Source of the DNA: Flavobacterium sp. TAB 87
Lineage (GTDB): Bacteria; Bacteroidota; Bacteroidia; Flavobacteriales; Flavobacteriaceae
Length of the DNA: 64,000 nucleotides
Reading direction: 5' to 3'
NCBI RefSeq assembly: GCF_001529295.1
Contig: NZ_LLWK01000036.1
Location: 226,784 to 290,783, forward strand
Each line of letters begins with the position of its first letter. Positions within the stretch are counted from its first letter, which is position 1. A program made the translations under genes and the position numbers. Below are positions 19,615 through 28,845 of this stretch, in pieces. The notes beneath the pieces are model-generated. The model was not told where the DNA came from. It did not search any database and saw only the letters and a program-made list of their open reading frames with translations.

Positions 19615-20067
19615 ATGCCTACTAAAAAAAATTTAAGAATTATACTTACTGATGATGATGAAGATGACCGTTACTTTTTTGCTGAAGCAACAGAAGATTT
19701 CGATCTTAATTATCCTATTGAATATTGTAAAAATGGTGTTGAGTTAATTAGTCGCTTGAACGACGAAAATTGTGAAACTCCAGACATTATTTTTTTAGAT
19801 CTAAATATGCCTATTCTTTCGGGTTTTGAAACGTTAGAAAAAATTAGAGACAACTCTAACTTCAAAGATATTCCAGTGATAGCTATTTATTCCACATCGA
19901 CATCCGAAGACTGTATCAAGCTTACATTTGGATTAGGAGCGAACGCTTACATTGTAAAACCAGACGGATTTGATGATTTAAAAAAATTATTAAAAAAAGT
20001 AATCAGTATGGATTGGGAAGAACAAGTAAAATCTTCAGAAATCAAATCTTTTATCATCAAGCTTTAA
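19615..20067 (+). CDS. Single-domain response regulator (Rcp1-like)
   Basis: A 150-residue stand-alone receiver domain; ATG 19615 is preferred over a TTG seven codons earlier. Visible residues are the acidic pocket TDDDEDD (residues 12-18), the phosphoacceptor D62 in FLDLNMPILSG, the conserved Thr/Ser region IAIYSTST and the Lys in IVKPDG. The DDDEDDR start is typical of receivers paired with bacteriophytochrome or hybrid kinases. It precedes the CheB/CheR-kinase gene by 70 bases and is its likely partner. Confidence 0.88.
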   Translation: MPTKKNLRIILTDDDEDDRYFFAEATEDFDLNYPIEYCKNGVELISRLNDENCETPDIIFLDLNMPILSGFETLEKIRDNSNFKDIPVIAIYSTSTSEDCIKLTFGLGANAYIVKPDGFDDLKKLLKKVISMDWEEQVKSSEIKSFIIKL

Positions 20068-20137
20068 ATTAAGAGAATTGTATTTGTGGCACTGATTTAT
20101 ACTTCTTATTACCTAAATTGAATTAACAATAGAAATC

Positions 20138-23100
20138 ATGCAGACAACGCAAAACAAGTTGCCTCTGGCATCGCGCCAAGACTTTCCAATAATTGGTATT
20201 GGTGCTTCGGCAGGAGGTCTAGAAGCTTTTACACAATTTATTGATGCAATTCCCGCTGATTCTGGCATGGCTTATGTTTTTGTGCAGCACCTGCATCCGC
20301 AGCACGACAGTATGCTTACAGAACTGCTGTCGCGCGTTGCCAAAATTCCAATTAATGAAATTACCGATGACATTCATCTGGCACCCAATAACATTTATGT
20401 AATTCCCGAAAATAAAATTCTTACCTCTTTTGACGGCGTTTTAAAATTAGACCCGCGATTAAAAAACACCAGAAATCAAGCTATAGATATATTCTTTAGC
20501 TCGCTTGCCGAAGTTCATCTTAACCTTGCGTATGGCGTTTTACTATCGGGCACTGGATCTGATGGAACAATTGGTCTAGAAGTTATTAAAAAACATGGTG
20601 GAACTACTTTTGCACAAGATTCCAACGCGTCTTTTACTGAAATGCCACAAAATGCAATTAATGCGGGAGTTGTTGATTATGTATTTCCACCTGAAAAAAT
20701 TGTAGCAAAACTTATTGAGCTTTTTAAAGTTAAAGAAGCAATTAATACCCAGAACAATGCCAGTGAAGAAATCTTATTTCAGGAAATAATTAAGGTTTTA
20801 CGTCACCATAGCGGAGTAGATTTTACCTCTTATAAACAAACTACGATACGCCGCCGTATTGCCAGAAGGATGGCCTTAAATAAAATTATAACGTTAAAAG
20901 ATTATCTACGAATTCTGCAAGGAGATAAACTGGCAACTGAAGATTTGTTCAACGACATGCTCATTCCAGTAACGGAATTTTTTAGAGATGTAAAAATATT
21001 TCAAACTATCCGAGAAAAAGTATTGCCCCTAATTTGCACAAAAGCGAGCGAAGAAAATACAATACGTTTTTGGATAGCGGGCTGTTCTACTGGAGAGGAA
21101 GCGTATACCTTAGCTATTTTGCTTCATGATTATTTGGGAGAAAATTTGGATGGGAAAGAAATTCAAATTTTTGCCTCTGATATTTCTGAACTAGCTATTG
21201 CGAAAGCAAGAATTGGTTTTTACCGAAAATCGCAGCTTAAGAATGTTCCAAAAGCTTTATTGGCCAAATATTTTACCTCCAACACTAATGGTTATAAAAT
21301 TAAAACTAGAATTAGGAATATGTGCGTTTTTGCAGTCCATAATTTTTTAATCGATCCACCTTTTGCCAAAATGGATTTAATTTCTTGTAGAAATGTATTT
21401 ATATATATGGATTCGTTTCTGCAAAAAAAATCGCTTACCACTTTTCATTATGCATTAAAAGAAAACGGCTTTTTACTATTAGGAAAATCAGAAACAAATG
21501 TGCCAGCAGGCGATCTTTTTCAACCGTTTGACAAAGCAGGCAAAGTGTATACGCGCAAACAAATTTCTGGCAGATTTGTACATTCCGCAATGACCAATAA
21601 CGCCACATCTACCACTCCAAAAGATGCTGTAGCCCGACAAGAAAGCAGCAAAGACGATTTTAGAATAAGTGCCGAAGCAGTTCTTCTTTCGAGATATACG
21701 CCAGCAAGTGTAATCGTAAACGAGCAAATGGATATTGTGCATATTAATGGAACGATTGCCGAATTTATCGAACTCGCAACTGGTAAACCTACCTTTAATT
21801 TGCTAAAAATGGCTCGCAATGGGTTGGCTTTTGAACTGCGTAACGCGTACCATAAGGCCAAGGAAACGGGATTACTCATTGTAAAAGACGGAATTCAGAT
21901 TGTAAAAAAAGGAATTGTAAGTGAAGTAACCATCGAAATACAACCTTTATTAAACACCGTCCAACCCCATTTTTTAATAGTATTTTATCAAACGATCTTA
22001 AAAAAAATAGATGTTTCTGAAAGCGATCTTTCAGCCGAAGAAGTTCGAGACAATATCAATTTAAAGCGAGTTAACCAGCTAGAAAGAGAATTAGCAAAAA
22101 TTCATATTGACGTCAATGCCATAAACGAAGAACAAGATGCATCCAACGAAGAGTTGCAAAGTGCAAATGAGGAATTATTAAGTGGTAGCGAAGAACTTCA
22201 AAGTCTAAACGAAGAATTAGAAACTTCAAAAGAAGAGCTGCAATCGACCAACGAAGAGCTTTTGCAAATCAATCAGGAACTTTTAACAAAACAGCAAGAA
22301 ATTAATATTTCTAAAAATTATACCGAAGCAATCGTGGCGACTCTTAGAGAGCCAATTGTGGTACTAGATACTAATTTAAGAATAAAGAATGTAAACAGAG
22401 CTTTTGCTAAAAAATATAATATTGCTAAAGACGAAGCAGCTGGAAAATTGATTTATGAAATTCAAAATCATCTTTTTGACAATAATTCGATGCGCGCCAT
22501 GCTTGAAAAAGTACTGCCAGAGAAAACGCAGCTCGACGACTATCAAATTTCAGTTAATCTGATGCCTTATGGCGAAAGTATTATGCTGCTAAATGCCCGA
22601 CAGGTTACGAATGAAACTAGTAAAGAACAGCTCATTTTACTTGCTATCGAAGACATTACCGAACGTCGCATTATCGAAAAAAGACTTCAAGTTTTATCTG
22701 ATGGTTTTGAAAGTAAAGTCCAAGAACGCACCAAAGATTTACTAACCTCGAATACCGAATTAGAAAGTACAGTGAAAAATTTATACACTGCAAATCTTCA
22801 GCTGCAAGAATACGCTTATGTTGCCAGTCATGACTTGCAAGAGCCGTTGCGAAAAATATTAATGTTCATTAGCAGACTTTTAGGTATGCAAGAAAATATT
22901 TCTGCCGAAGCCTTGGTTTTACTTGAAAAAATTAGCAAATCATCTATCCGAATGAATACGTTAATTAGAGATTTGCTTGCGTACTCTTATCTGAATAACA
23001 CTGAGAGAAAAGTAGAAAGCACTGATTTAAATGTAATTATTAATAACATTTTGGTTGATTTTGAATTGCTTATCGACGAAAATAAACCTGAAATTAAATT

Positions 23101-23512
23101 AGGAAAACTGCCCATTATTCAGGCGGTTCCCTTACAAATGAATCAGCTATTTTATAATTTAATAAGCAATGCGCTAAAGTTTCATAAAAATGACGGATCA
23201 ATGCCAAAACTACAGATCAGTTCGCGCAAAATGACTCTCAATCAAGTAAAAAAACATGCTACATTAAATATAAATTTAACGTATTATGAAATTATAATAA
23301 AAGACAATGGAATTGGTTTTAACCAAATTTATGAAAGTAAAATTTTTACCATTTTTCAACGACTACATAACAACGACGTGTATTCTGGAACTGGAATTGG
23401 TTTAACTATTGGAAAAAAAATTGTAGAAAACCATAAAGGTCTTATTTTTTCTAAATCGCAAGAAAATAGTGGTGCCGAATTTCATGTCATCTTACCCGTT
23501 AATTCTTTTTAA
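20138..23512 (+). CDS. CheB-CheR-PAS-histidine kinase fusion protein
   Basis: An 1124-residue soluble signalling protein. Residues about 13-200 are a CheB methylesterase domain (IGIGASAGGLEAF, FVQHLHPQHDSM, LSGTGSDGTIGLE). Residues about 210-470 are a CheR methyltransferase (TTIRRRIARRMAL, RFWIAGCSTGEEAYTLAI, DLISCRNVFIYM). Then come a PAS-like region, a repetitive coiled coil of EELQS/NEEL heptads (about 655-720), another PAS domain (about 725-850) and a kinase with H-box YVASHDLQEPLRKI and the ATP-binding motifs NLISNALKFH and SGTGIGLTIGKKIVENH. No chemoreceptor or CheA is nearby, so it likely acts as a stress sensor with the preceding receiver protein. Confidence 0.92.
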   Translation: MQTTQNKLPLASRQDFPIIGIGASAGGLEAFTQFIDAIPADSGMAYVFVQHLHPQHDSMLTELLSRVAKIPINEITDDIHLAPNNIYVIPENKILTSFDGVLKLDPRLKNTRNQAIDIFFSSLAEVHLNLAYGVLLSGTGSDGTIGLEVIKKHGGTTFAQDSNASFTEMPQNAINAGVVDYVFPPEKIVAKLIELFKVKEAINTQNNASEEILFQEIIKVLRHHSGVDFTSYKQTTIRRRIARRMALNKIITLKDYLRILQGDKLATEDLFNDMLIPVTEFFRDVKIFQTIREKVLPLICTKASEENTIRFWIAGCSTGEEAYTLAILLHDYLGENLDGKEIQIFASDISELAIAKARIGFYRKSQLKNVPKALLAKYFTSNTNGYKIKTRIRNMCVFAVHNFLIDPPFAKMDLISCRNVFIYMDSFLQKKSLTTFHYALKENGFLLLGKSETNVPAGDLFQPFDKAGKVYTRKQISGRFVHSAMTNNATSTTPKDAVARQESSKDDFRISAEAVLLSRYTPASVIVNEQMDIVHINGTIAEFIELATGKPTFNLLKMARNGLAFELRNAYHKAKETGLLIVKDGIQIVKKGIVSEVTIEIQPLLNTVQPHFLIVFYQTILKKIDVSESDLSAEEVRDNINLKRVNQLERELAKIHIDVNAINEEQDASNEELQSANEELLSGSEELQSLNEELETSKEELQSTNEELLQINQELLTKQQEINISKNYTEAIVATLREPIVVLDTNLRIKNVNRAFAKKYNIAKDEAAGKLIYEIQNHLFDNNSMRAMLEKVLPEKTQLDDYQISVNLMPYGESIMLLNARQVTNETSKEQLILLAIEDITERRIIEKRLQVLSDGFESKVQERTKDLLTSNTELESTVKNLYTANLQLQEYAYVASHDLQEPLRKILMFISRLLGMQENISAEALVLLEKISKSSIRMNTLIRDLLAYSYLNNTERKVESTDLNVIINNILVDFELLIDENKPEIKLGKLPIIQAVPLQMNQLFYNLISNALKFHKNDGSMPKLQISSRKMTLNQVKKHATLNINLTYYEIIIKDNGIGFNQIYESKIFTIFQRLHNNDVYSGTGIGLTIGKKIVENHKGLIFSKSQENSGAEFHVILPVNSF

Positions 23513-23521
23513 GGTTATGTG

Positions 23522-23562
23522 AAGCTATGAATAGCAAATTAATGCTTTTCTATTCATAGCTT
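23522..23562 (+). terminator. Bidirectional terminator between convergent genes
   Basis: Perfect 13-bp inverted repeat (AAGCTATGAATAG / CTATTCATAGCTT) with a 15-nt loop, between the CheB-CheR kinase and the convergent gpmA. Confidence 0.75.
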
Positions 23563-23610
23563 TAAATTTATGGAGCACACTAATTTGAATAAAATTAAGA
23601 GTATCCTGTA

Positions 23611-24216
23611 CTATAAGTATTTAGTTTCAAGAATCCTTACGTGCTTATCTAAAACATAAATTTTAGGGATTCCTGTCGGAATAGTAACCTGGGCAATATC
23701 TGCAGGACTTATATGTTCTAAATACATCATTAGCGCTCTTAGACTATTACCGTGCGCTACAATTAAAACATTTTTATCCGCTCGCAGCAAAGGCTCGATT
23801 TCTGTTTTATAATAGTGAACCGCTCTTTTAAAAGTTGCTGCTAAACTTTCGCCTTCTGGCGGACAAATGTCGTAGCTTCTTCTCCAAACCTCAACTTGAT
23901 CAGCTCCGTATTTTACTGCGGTTTCTGCCTTGTTTAGACCTTGTAAACTTCCGTACATGCGCTCATTTAAAGCACTACTTTCATGAATCGGAATTTCACT
24001 TTGGTTTAATACTTTTAGAATAATAGTCAAACTTTCACAAGCTCTTTTTAGTTTAGAAGTAAAGGCCATATCAAAATGATAGCCTTTTAATTTCACGCCG
24101 CTTTTTCGTGCTTCTTCTCTACCCAACGAAGTCAATCCGATATCGAGATTTCCTGTAAAACGATTTTCTAAATTATAAACAGATTGTCCGTGACGAACCA
24201 CGATTAAAATTGACAT
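23611..24216 (-). CDS. gpmA: 2,3-bisphosphoglycerate-dependent phosphoglycerate mutase
   Basis: A 201-residue histidine phosphatase-superfamily enzyme that interconverts 3- and 2-phosphoglycerate in glycolysis. The active-site signature VRHGQSVYNLENRFTGNLD starts at residue 8 (phospho-His 9), the acid is in LNERMYGSLQGLNKAE, and the second histidine is in VAHGNSLRALMMYLE. It is shorter than E. coli GpmA (250) by a C-terminal trim, which occurs in Bacteroidota. It shares its upstream region, with an FNR-like palindrome, with the divergent ATPase gene. Confidence 0.9.
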   Translation of the reverse strand: MSILIVVRHGQSVYNLENRFTGNLDIGLTSLGREEARKSGVKLKGYHFDMAFTSKLKRACESLTIILKVLNQSEIPIHESSALNERMYGSLQGLNKAETAVKYGADQVEVWRRSYDICPPEGESLAATFKRAVHYYKTEIEPLLRADKNVLIVAHGNSLRALMMYLEHISPADIAQVTIPTGIPKIYVLDKHVRILETKYL

Positions 24217-24271
24217 AATTTTTTAAATTAACAAATAGTAGAAAAGGTAAGAATAAAAACTATTATAAAAA

Positions 24272-24285
24272 ATGACCGTGATCAC
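24272..24285. promoter_or_regulatory. FNR/Crp-like palindrome (site A)
   Basis: Sequence ATGACCGTGATCAC, a TGAC-N4-ATCA match to the FNR-type box. It lies 110 bases before the P-type ATPase and 56 bases before gpmA (divergent). Two sister sites lie at 26973 and 33047. Confidence 0.5.
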
Positions 24286-24395
24286 AAAATCAGATGTTTG
24301 CAGTCATTTTTGACGCTTCTACAATAAAACATCTTTACTTAAAAACTTACAAAATAAAAAAGAGTTTTTACAATCCTTTTAGATAACTTAGAGGA

Positions 24396-26918
24396 ATGCA
24401 ACTAACCGGATTTGATGCGGAAACTAACGGACTGAATGATGCCCAAGTAATTGCGTCTAGGGCAAAAAATGGTTCAAATAGAATGGACTATAAAAAGGAT
24501 AGCTACCTTGATCTAATAGTCGGTATTATTAAGGAACCCATGACAATTTTATTGTTGGTGGCTTCTACCATTTACTTTATTAGCGGAAAAACTGCCGACG
24601 GAATTTTTCTAGCATCAGCGATACTTCTGATTTCTTTGATTTCAACTTTTCAAAATAAAAGAAGTCGGAACGCATTAAAAAAACTAAAAAATTTTACAAA
24701 ACCACATTGTAAAGTCATTAGAAATGGTGTTGTGGTTGAAATTAAGACCGAAGATATTGTATTAGGCGACTGTTTATTAGTAGAAGAAGGTGCTTTTATC
24801 TCGGCAGACGGAATTATAATTCACTCCAATGATTTTTCGGTAAATGAATCGATATTGACCGGAGAATCTATGGCCGTAAATAAAGACAAAACAGCCGTAG
24901 ATAAAATGATTTATCAAGGCACAAATGTAGTTGGCGGATTGGCAATTGCAACCGTTACCCAGATTGGAGCACAAACCCAATTGGGAAAAATTGGTAAAAG
25001 TCTGGAGGCCATCAAAGAAGAGAAAACGCCATTAGAAATTCAGATTGGCAATTTTGTCAAAAAAATGGCCATTGCAGGTTTCATAATATTCTTGATCGTC
25101 TGGATGATCAATTATTTTATGTCCTATAACCTTTTAGACAGTTTGTTACAAGCACTTACTTTGGCAATGAGTATTTTACCGGAAGAAATTCCGATTGCTT
25201 TTACGACGTTTATGGCACTTGGGGCTTGGCGCATGATGAAAGAAGGGATAATTGTAAAGCAGATGAAGACGGTCGAAACACTGGGCAGTGCGACGGTAAT
25301 TTGTATTGACAAAACTGGTACAATTACCAAGAACGAAATGAGTTTAGCCAAAATTTACTCTTTAAAATCAAGACAGATTACCAATTTAACGGCTTTAGAT
25401 GAGAAGCTAACGTCCGACGAAAAAGAACTGATTAAACTATCGATGTGGGCGAGCGAACCAATACCATTTGACCCCATGGAAATTGCGCTCCATCAAGAAT
25501 ATATGACTATTTCAGGAAAAGACGAACGTTCTAATTTTAAAATGATACATGAATATCCGCTGTCTGGTACTCCGCCGATGATGACGCACATTTTCGAAAA
25601 TAATTTGGGTACCAGAATCATAGCTGCAAAAGGTGCGGCCGAAGCCATTATAGCAGTTTCTAATGTAACGACAGATGAAAAGGTAGAAATCGAAAATACC
25701 ATTAAGACTTTATCTTCTCAAGGTTATCGCGTGCTTGCGGTTGGTGAGAGTCATTTTGAAGCAACCACTTATCCCAAAACACAGCAAGAGTACCTTTTTC
25801 AATTTATAGGATTATTGGCTTTCTACGACCCGCCCAAAGAAAATATCCGTACCGTATTAGAACATTTTTACACGGCAGGAATTGAAGTGAAAATTATTAC
25901 GGGAGACAATGCCGAAACTACTTCATCTATAGCAAAACAAATTGGTTTTGGTGGATATGATAAAAGTATGTCTGGAAAAGAATTAGTGCTCTTGTCGGAA
26001 GAGGAATTGAAAAAAGTAGTTTCAGAAATTAATTTATTTACGCGCATGTTTCCCGAAGCGAAACTCAGAATTATCAATACACTAAAATCAAATAATGAAA
26101 TTGTTGCCATGACGGGCGACGGCGTAAACGACGGTCCAGCTTTAAAGGCTGCTCACATTGGTATAGCGATGGGCAAAAAAGGAACTGAAATTGCTAAACA
26201 AGCAGCTTCATTAATCTTAATAGATGATGATCTTTCAAAAATGGTCCATGCCATTGCCATGGGAAGAAAAATTTATGCCAACCTTAAAAAAGCAATTCAA
26301 TTTATCATTTCAATTCATATTCCAATAATACTTACGGTTTTTTTACCACTTGCTCTGGGCTGGATGTATCCCAACATCTTCTCTCCTATTCATATTATTT
26401 TTCTCGAACTCATTATGGCTCCTACTTGTTCTATTGTTTATGAAAATGAACCGTTGGAAAAAAACACAATGAATTTAAAACCAAGATCGTACACTACTTC
26501 GTTTTTTAGTTGGAACGAATTGTCTACAAGCATAGTGCAAGGAGTGGTAATAACTGCCGGAACTTTAGCCGTTTATCAGTATGCCATTGCACAAGACTAT
26601 AATGAATCCCTCACGAGAACGATGGTTTTTTTGGTTTTGGTGACCGCAAATATTCTGCTAACATTAATTAATCGTTCGTTCTATTATTCAATATTAACTA
26701 CCTTGAGGTACAAAAATAATTTGGTCTTAGTCATTATAATGGTCACCATATTCTTGACAGCTTTACTACTATATGTACCACCAATTACTGCTTTTTTTAG
26801 ATTCGAACAATTAGATCTTAAACAATTGTTACTTCCAATTAGTGTAGGCTGCGTCAGCGTTCTTTGGTACGAATTTGTTAAAATAGCCAAACGTCGCAAA
26901 TCTGAAAGTGAACAGTAA
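24396..26918 (+). CDS. Cation-translocating P-type ATPase (P2/Ca2+-ATPase-like)
   Basis: An 840-residue integral membrane pump. Order: short N-terminal domain; helix pair about 50-90; actuator domain with LTGESMAVNK; helices with SILPEEIPIAF (M4 ion-binding motif, PEEIP); phosphorylation motif CIDKTGTITKNE; nucleotide-binding domain with AAKGAAEA; hinge MTGDGVNDGPALKAAHIG; and six C-terminal helices with LELIMAPTCSIVYENEP. The Asp of DKTGT is phosphorylated each cycle. PEEIP resembles the Ca2+/secretory-pathway type more than heavy-metal pumps, so Ca2+ or another divalent ion is inferred. Confidence 0.88.
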   Translation: MQLTGFDAETNGLNDAQVIASRAKNGSNRMDYKKDSYLDLIVGIIKEPMTILLLVASTIYFISGKTADGIFLASAILLISLISTFQNKRSRNALKKLKNFTKPHCKVIRNGVVVEIKTEDIVLGDCLLVEEGAFISADGIIIHSNDFSVNESILTGESMAVNKDKTAVDKMIYQGTNVVGGLAIATVTQIGAQTQLGKIGKSLEAIKEEKTPLEIQIGNFVKKMAIAGFIIFLIVWMINYFMSYNLLDSLLQALTLAMSILPEEIPIAFTTFMALGAWRMMKEGIIVKQMKTVETLGSATVICIDKTGTITKNEMSLAKIYSLKSRQITNLTALDEKLTSDEKELIKLSMWASEPIPFDPMEIALHQEYMTISGKDERSNFKMIHEYPLSGTPPMMTHIFENNLGTRIIAAKGAAEAIIAVSNVTTDEKVEIENTIKTLSSQGYRVLAVGESHFEATTYPKTQQEYLFQFIGLLAFYDPPKENIRTVLEHFYTAGIEVKIITGDNAETTSSIAKQIGFGGYDKSMSGKELVLLSEEELKKVVSEINLFTRMFPEAKLRIINTLKSNNEIVAMTGDGVNDGPALKAAHIGIAMGKKGTEIAKQAASLILIDDDLSKMVHAIAMGRKIYANLKKAIQFIISIHIPIILTVFLPLALGWMYPNIFSPIHIIFLELIMAPTCSIVYENEPLEKNTMNLKPRSYTTSFFSWNELSTSIVQGVVITAGTLAVYQYAIAQDYNESLTRTMVFLVLVTANILLTLINRSFYYSILTTLRYKNNLVLVIIMVTIFLTALLLYVPPITAFFRFEQLDLKQLLLPISVGCVSVLWYEFVKIAKRRKSESEQ

Positions 26919-26972
26919 AGTTAAAATTTGTGTCTTTACACTAATAATTTTGCTATACATGTTTTCTGAAAC

Positions 26973-26986
26973 GTGATTCTCATCAC
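26973..26986 (+). promoter_or_regulatory. FNR/Crp-like palindrome (site B)
   Basis: Perfectly symmetric GTGAT-N4-ATCAC, centred about 82 bases before the PIG-L start codon. This is the best of the three TGAY-N4-ATCA sites and would drive the PIG-L/GT4/glycosidase operon. Confidence 0.55.
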
Positions 26987-27061
26987 ATTTTTAAATAACC
27001 TACATCATTATAATTCAGTAAACTAAATAGTAAATTGGCAATAACCTTTCTACTAAAAAGT

Positions 27062-27694
27062 ATGAATAAGAAAATTGTCGCTATTATAGTAGCACACCCC
27101 GACGATGAAACTTTATGGGCTGCAGGAATTGTATTGGACAATCCCCAGTGGAAATGTATAATTGTATCCTTATGCCGTAAGCATGATCTCGATAGAGCAC
27201 CTAAGTTTTACAAAACAGTAGAGGCTTTAAATGCCAACGGGCTTATGGGAAATTTGGACGATGGTCCTGATCAAAAACCGCAAAAAAAAGAAAACGTACA
27301 GCAATTATTGCTAGATTTATTGCCTCTCCTCCACTTCGACTTAATAATAACTCACAGTCCTGCAGGCGAATATACCAGACATTTACGTCACGAAGAGGTG
27401 AGCAAAGCCGTGCTAGATCTTTGGATACAAAATAAAATAACAGCTACGGAACTTTTGCTATTTGCTTACGAAGACGATAACAAAAAATGTTATCCAAAAG
27501 CCATTACTTCCGCAGATCTCTATTTTATACTTCCGGAGAATCTATGGCTGAGAAAATATCAGCTCATTACTACAATCTACGAATTTGCTGCAGACAGCTG
27601 GGAAGCTCGAGTAACCCCTAAAATTGAAGCTTTTTGGAGATTAACGACCAAACAGCAGGCCGTTACATGGCTTGACGAAAAATTAAACATATGA
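27062..27694 (+). CDS. PIG-L/LmbE family deacetylase
   Basis: About 210 residues from ATG 27062; an in-frame TTG at 27035 would add nine residues. The zinc motif AHPDDETLWAAG is at residues 11-22 and the second ligand region is HSPAGEYTRHLRHEEV. This family removes the N-acetyl group from GlcNAc-linked substrates, as in MshB, BshB and GPI synthesis. Its stop overlaps the next gene's start by 4 bases (ATGA), so the two are coupled. The substrate is presumably the sugar conjugate handled by the neighbouring GT4 enzyme; this is inference. Confidence 0.85.
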   Translation: MNKKIVAIIVAHPDDETLWAAGIVLDNPQWKCIIVSLCRKHDLDRAPKFYKTVEALNANGLMGNLDDGPDQKPQKKENVQQLLLDLLPLLHFDLIITHSPAGEYTRHLRHEEVSKAVLDLWIQNKITATELLLFAYEDDNKKCYPKAITSADLYFILPENLWLRKYQLITTIYEFAADSWEARVTPKIEAFWRLTTKQQAVTWLDEKLNI

Positions 27695-28833
27695 AGGTTT
27701 TAGTGCTATACGATTATCCGCCAACTCCAGGTGGACTAGCTACTCAAGGTGATCTGCTCTACAAAGGTTTATTAGCCAACGGCGTAGATGCACATGCAGC
27801 ACACATTGAATCGGCCATGGAAAAAGAATGGTACTACAACTGGTTTAAACCAGACGTTGTTGTGGGTACGGGTTATTGGGGAAACACACCTCAACTGGTA
27901 TTGCATCCGCAAAAGTTTGGCATGCGCGGTATACCTTGGCTTGTTGCCGATGGATATATTGCCAACTACCAAAAAGTACTAAACGACCTCCCTCTTATCT
28001 TGGTTACCTCGCATTGGGTAAAAGAAATGTATGTTCGAGATGGTATTAGCGCAGACAATATTGAAGTATTGCCTGTAGGTTGTGATACCGATAGTTTTAA
28101 ACCTTTTGCAAAAAACGATGAAAAAATACTAGCGGTACGAAAGGCATTGGGAATTAGCGCAGAGGAACTAATGATTTTGACTATTGGTGGAGACGCCGCT
28201 AGTAAAGGAGCAAGAGAAGTAATGGAAGCACTTGCTTTGGCGGGCAAGGAGTTACCGCCCTGGAAATACATTTGCAAAGTTTGGCCACAGCCTAGAACAT
28301 CATTGCAAAATAATCTCGACTTAAAGCTCGCTGAGCAATTAGGGATCAGTCGGAAAGTTGCTTTTCAAACTAGTATAATCTCAAGAGATTTTGTACCGTA
28401 TTTAATTAATGCTTGTGACATTTATGCTGCCCCATCCAGGCTTGAAGGTTTTGGAATGCCACAGGTAGAAGCTGGCGCTTGCGAAAAGCCCGTTATTGGT
28501 ATCAACGCCATGGGAATGTTAGACACCTTAGTGCAAGGAGAAACGGCTCTTTTGGCAGGAATAGGACAAAAAATAGTCGTTAATGGAGTGACGCTTGGTA
28601 CCGAATCTGGATACGAAGAGAATAGAAGAATTGTATTTGAAAAACCGAGAACCGTAGATTATCGTGCCGATGTGACCGATATAAAAGAGGCTTTAGTACA
28701 ACTAATGAGTAGCGAAGAATTACGAAATAAAATGGGAAAAGCAGCAAGAAAGAGAGTGATAGAGCATTTTGATTATAGAGTTGTGGCAGCACAATTTGTA
28801 CGCATCATTAATGAACGCTTAGGAATATATTAA
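27691..28833 (+). CDS. Family 4 glycosyltransferase
   Basis: A 380-residue GT-B enzyme. The N-terminal acceptor domain begins LYDYPPTPGGLATQGDLLYK. The C-terminal donor domain shows ILTIGGDAASKGAREVMEAL and the GT4 signature APSRLEGFGMPQVEAGACEKPVIG (E-x7-E type) around residues 245-270. No membrane segment. The donor is not readable. It sits between a deacetylase and an (alpha/alpha)6 hydrolase, 12 bases before the latter; the three form one operon with an FNR-like site upstream. It lacks the N-terminal pattern of the bacillithiol enzyme BshA. Confidence 0.86.
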   Translation: MKVLVLYDYPPTPGGLATQGDLLYKGLLANGVDAHAAHIESAMEKEWYYNWFKPDVVVGTGYWGNTPQLVLHPQKFGMRGIPWLVADGYIANYQKVLNDLPLILVTSHWVKEMYVRDGISADNIEVLPVGCDTDSFKPFAKNDEKILAVRKALGISAEELMILTIGGDAASKGAREVMEALALAGKELPPWKYICKVWPQPRTSLQNNLDLKLAEQLGISRKVAFQTSIISRDFVPYLINACDIYAAPSRLEGFGMPQVEAGACEKPVIGINAMGMLDTLVQGETALLAGIGQKIVVNGVTLGTESGYEENRRIVFEKPRTVDYRADVTDIKEALVQLMSSEELRNKMGKAARKRVIEHFDYRVVAAQFVRIINERLGIY

Positions 28834-28845
28834 AGTCAAGAAATT

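Noticed and set aside
20083..20102. Sigma-54 promoter before the CheB-CheR kinase gene (GTGGCACTGATTTATA)
   Set aside because: The -24 part fits but there is no GC at the -12 spacing.
27062..28833. PIG-L plus GT4 as bacillithiol or mycothiol genes (bshB/bshA)
   Set aside because: The deacetylase and glycosyltransferase lack the typical N-terminal patterns of BshB1 and BshA, and the third gene is a glycosidase, not a ligase.
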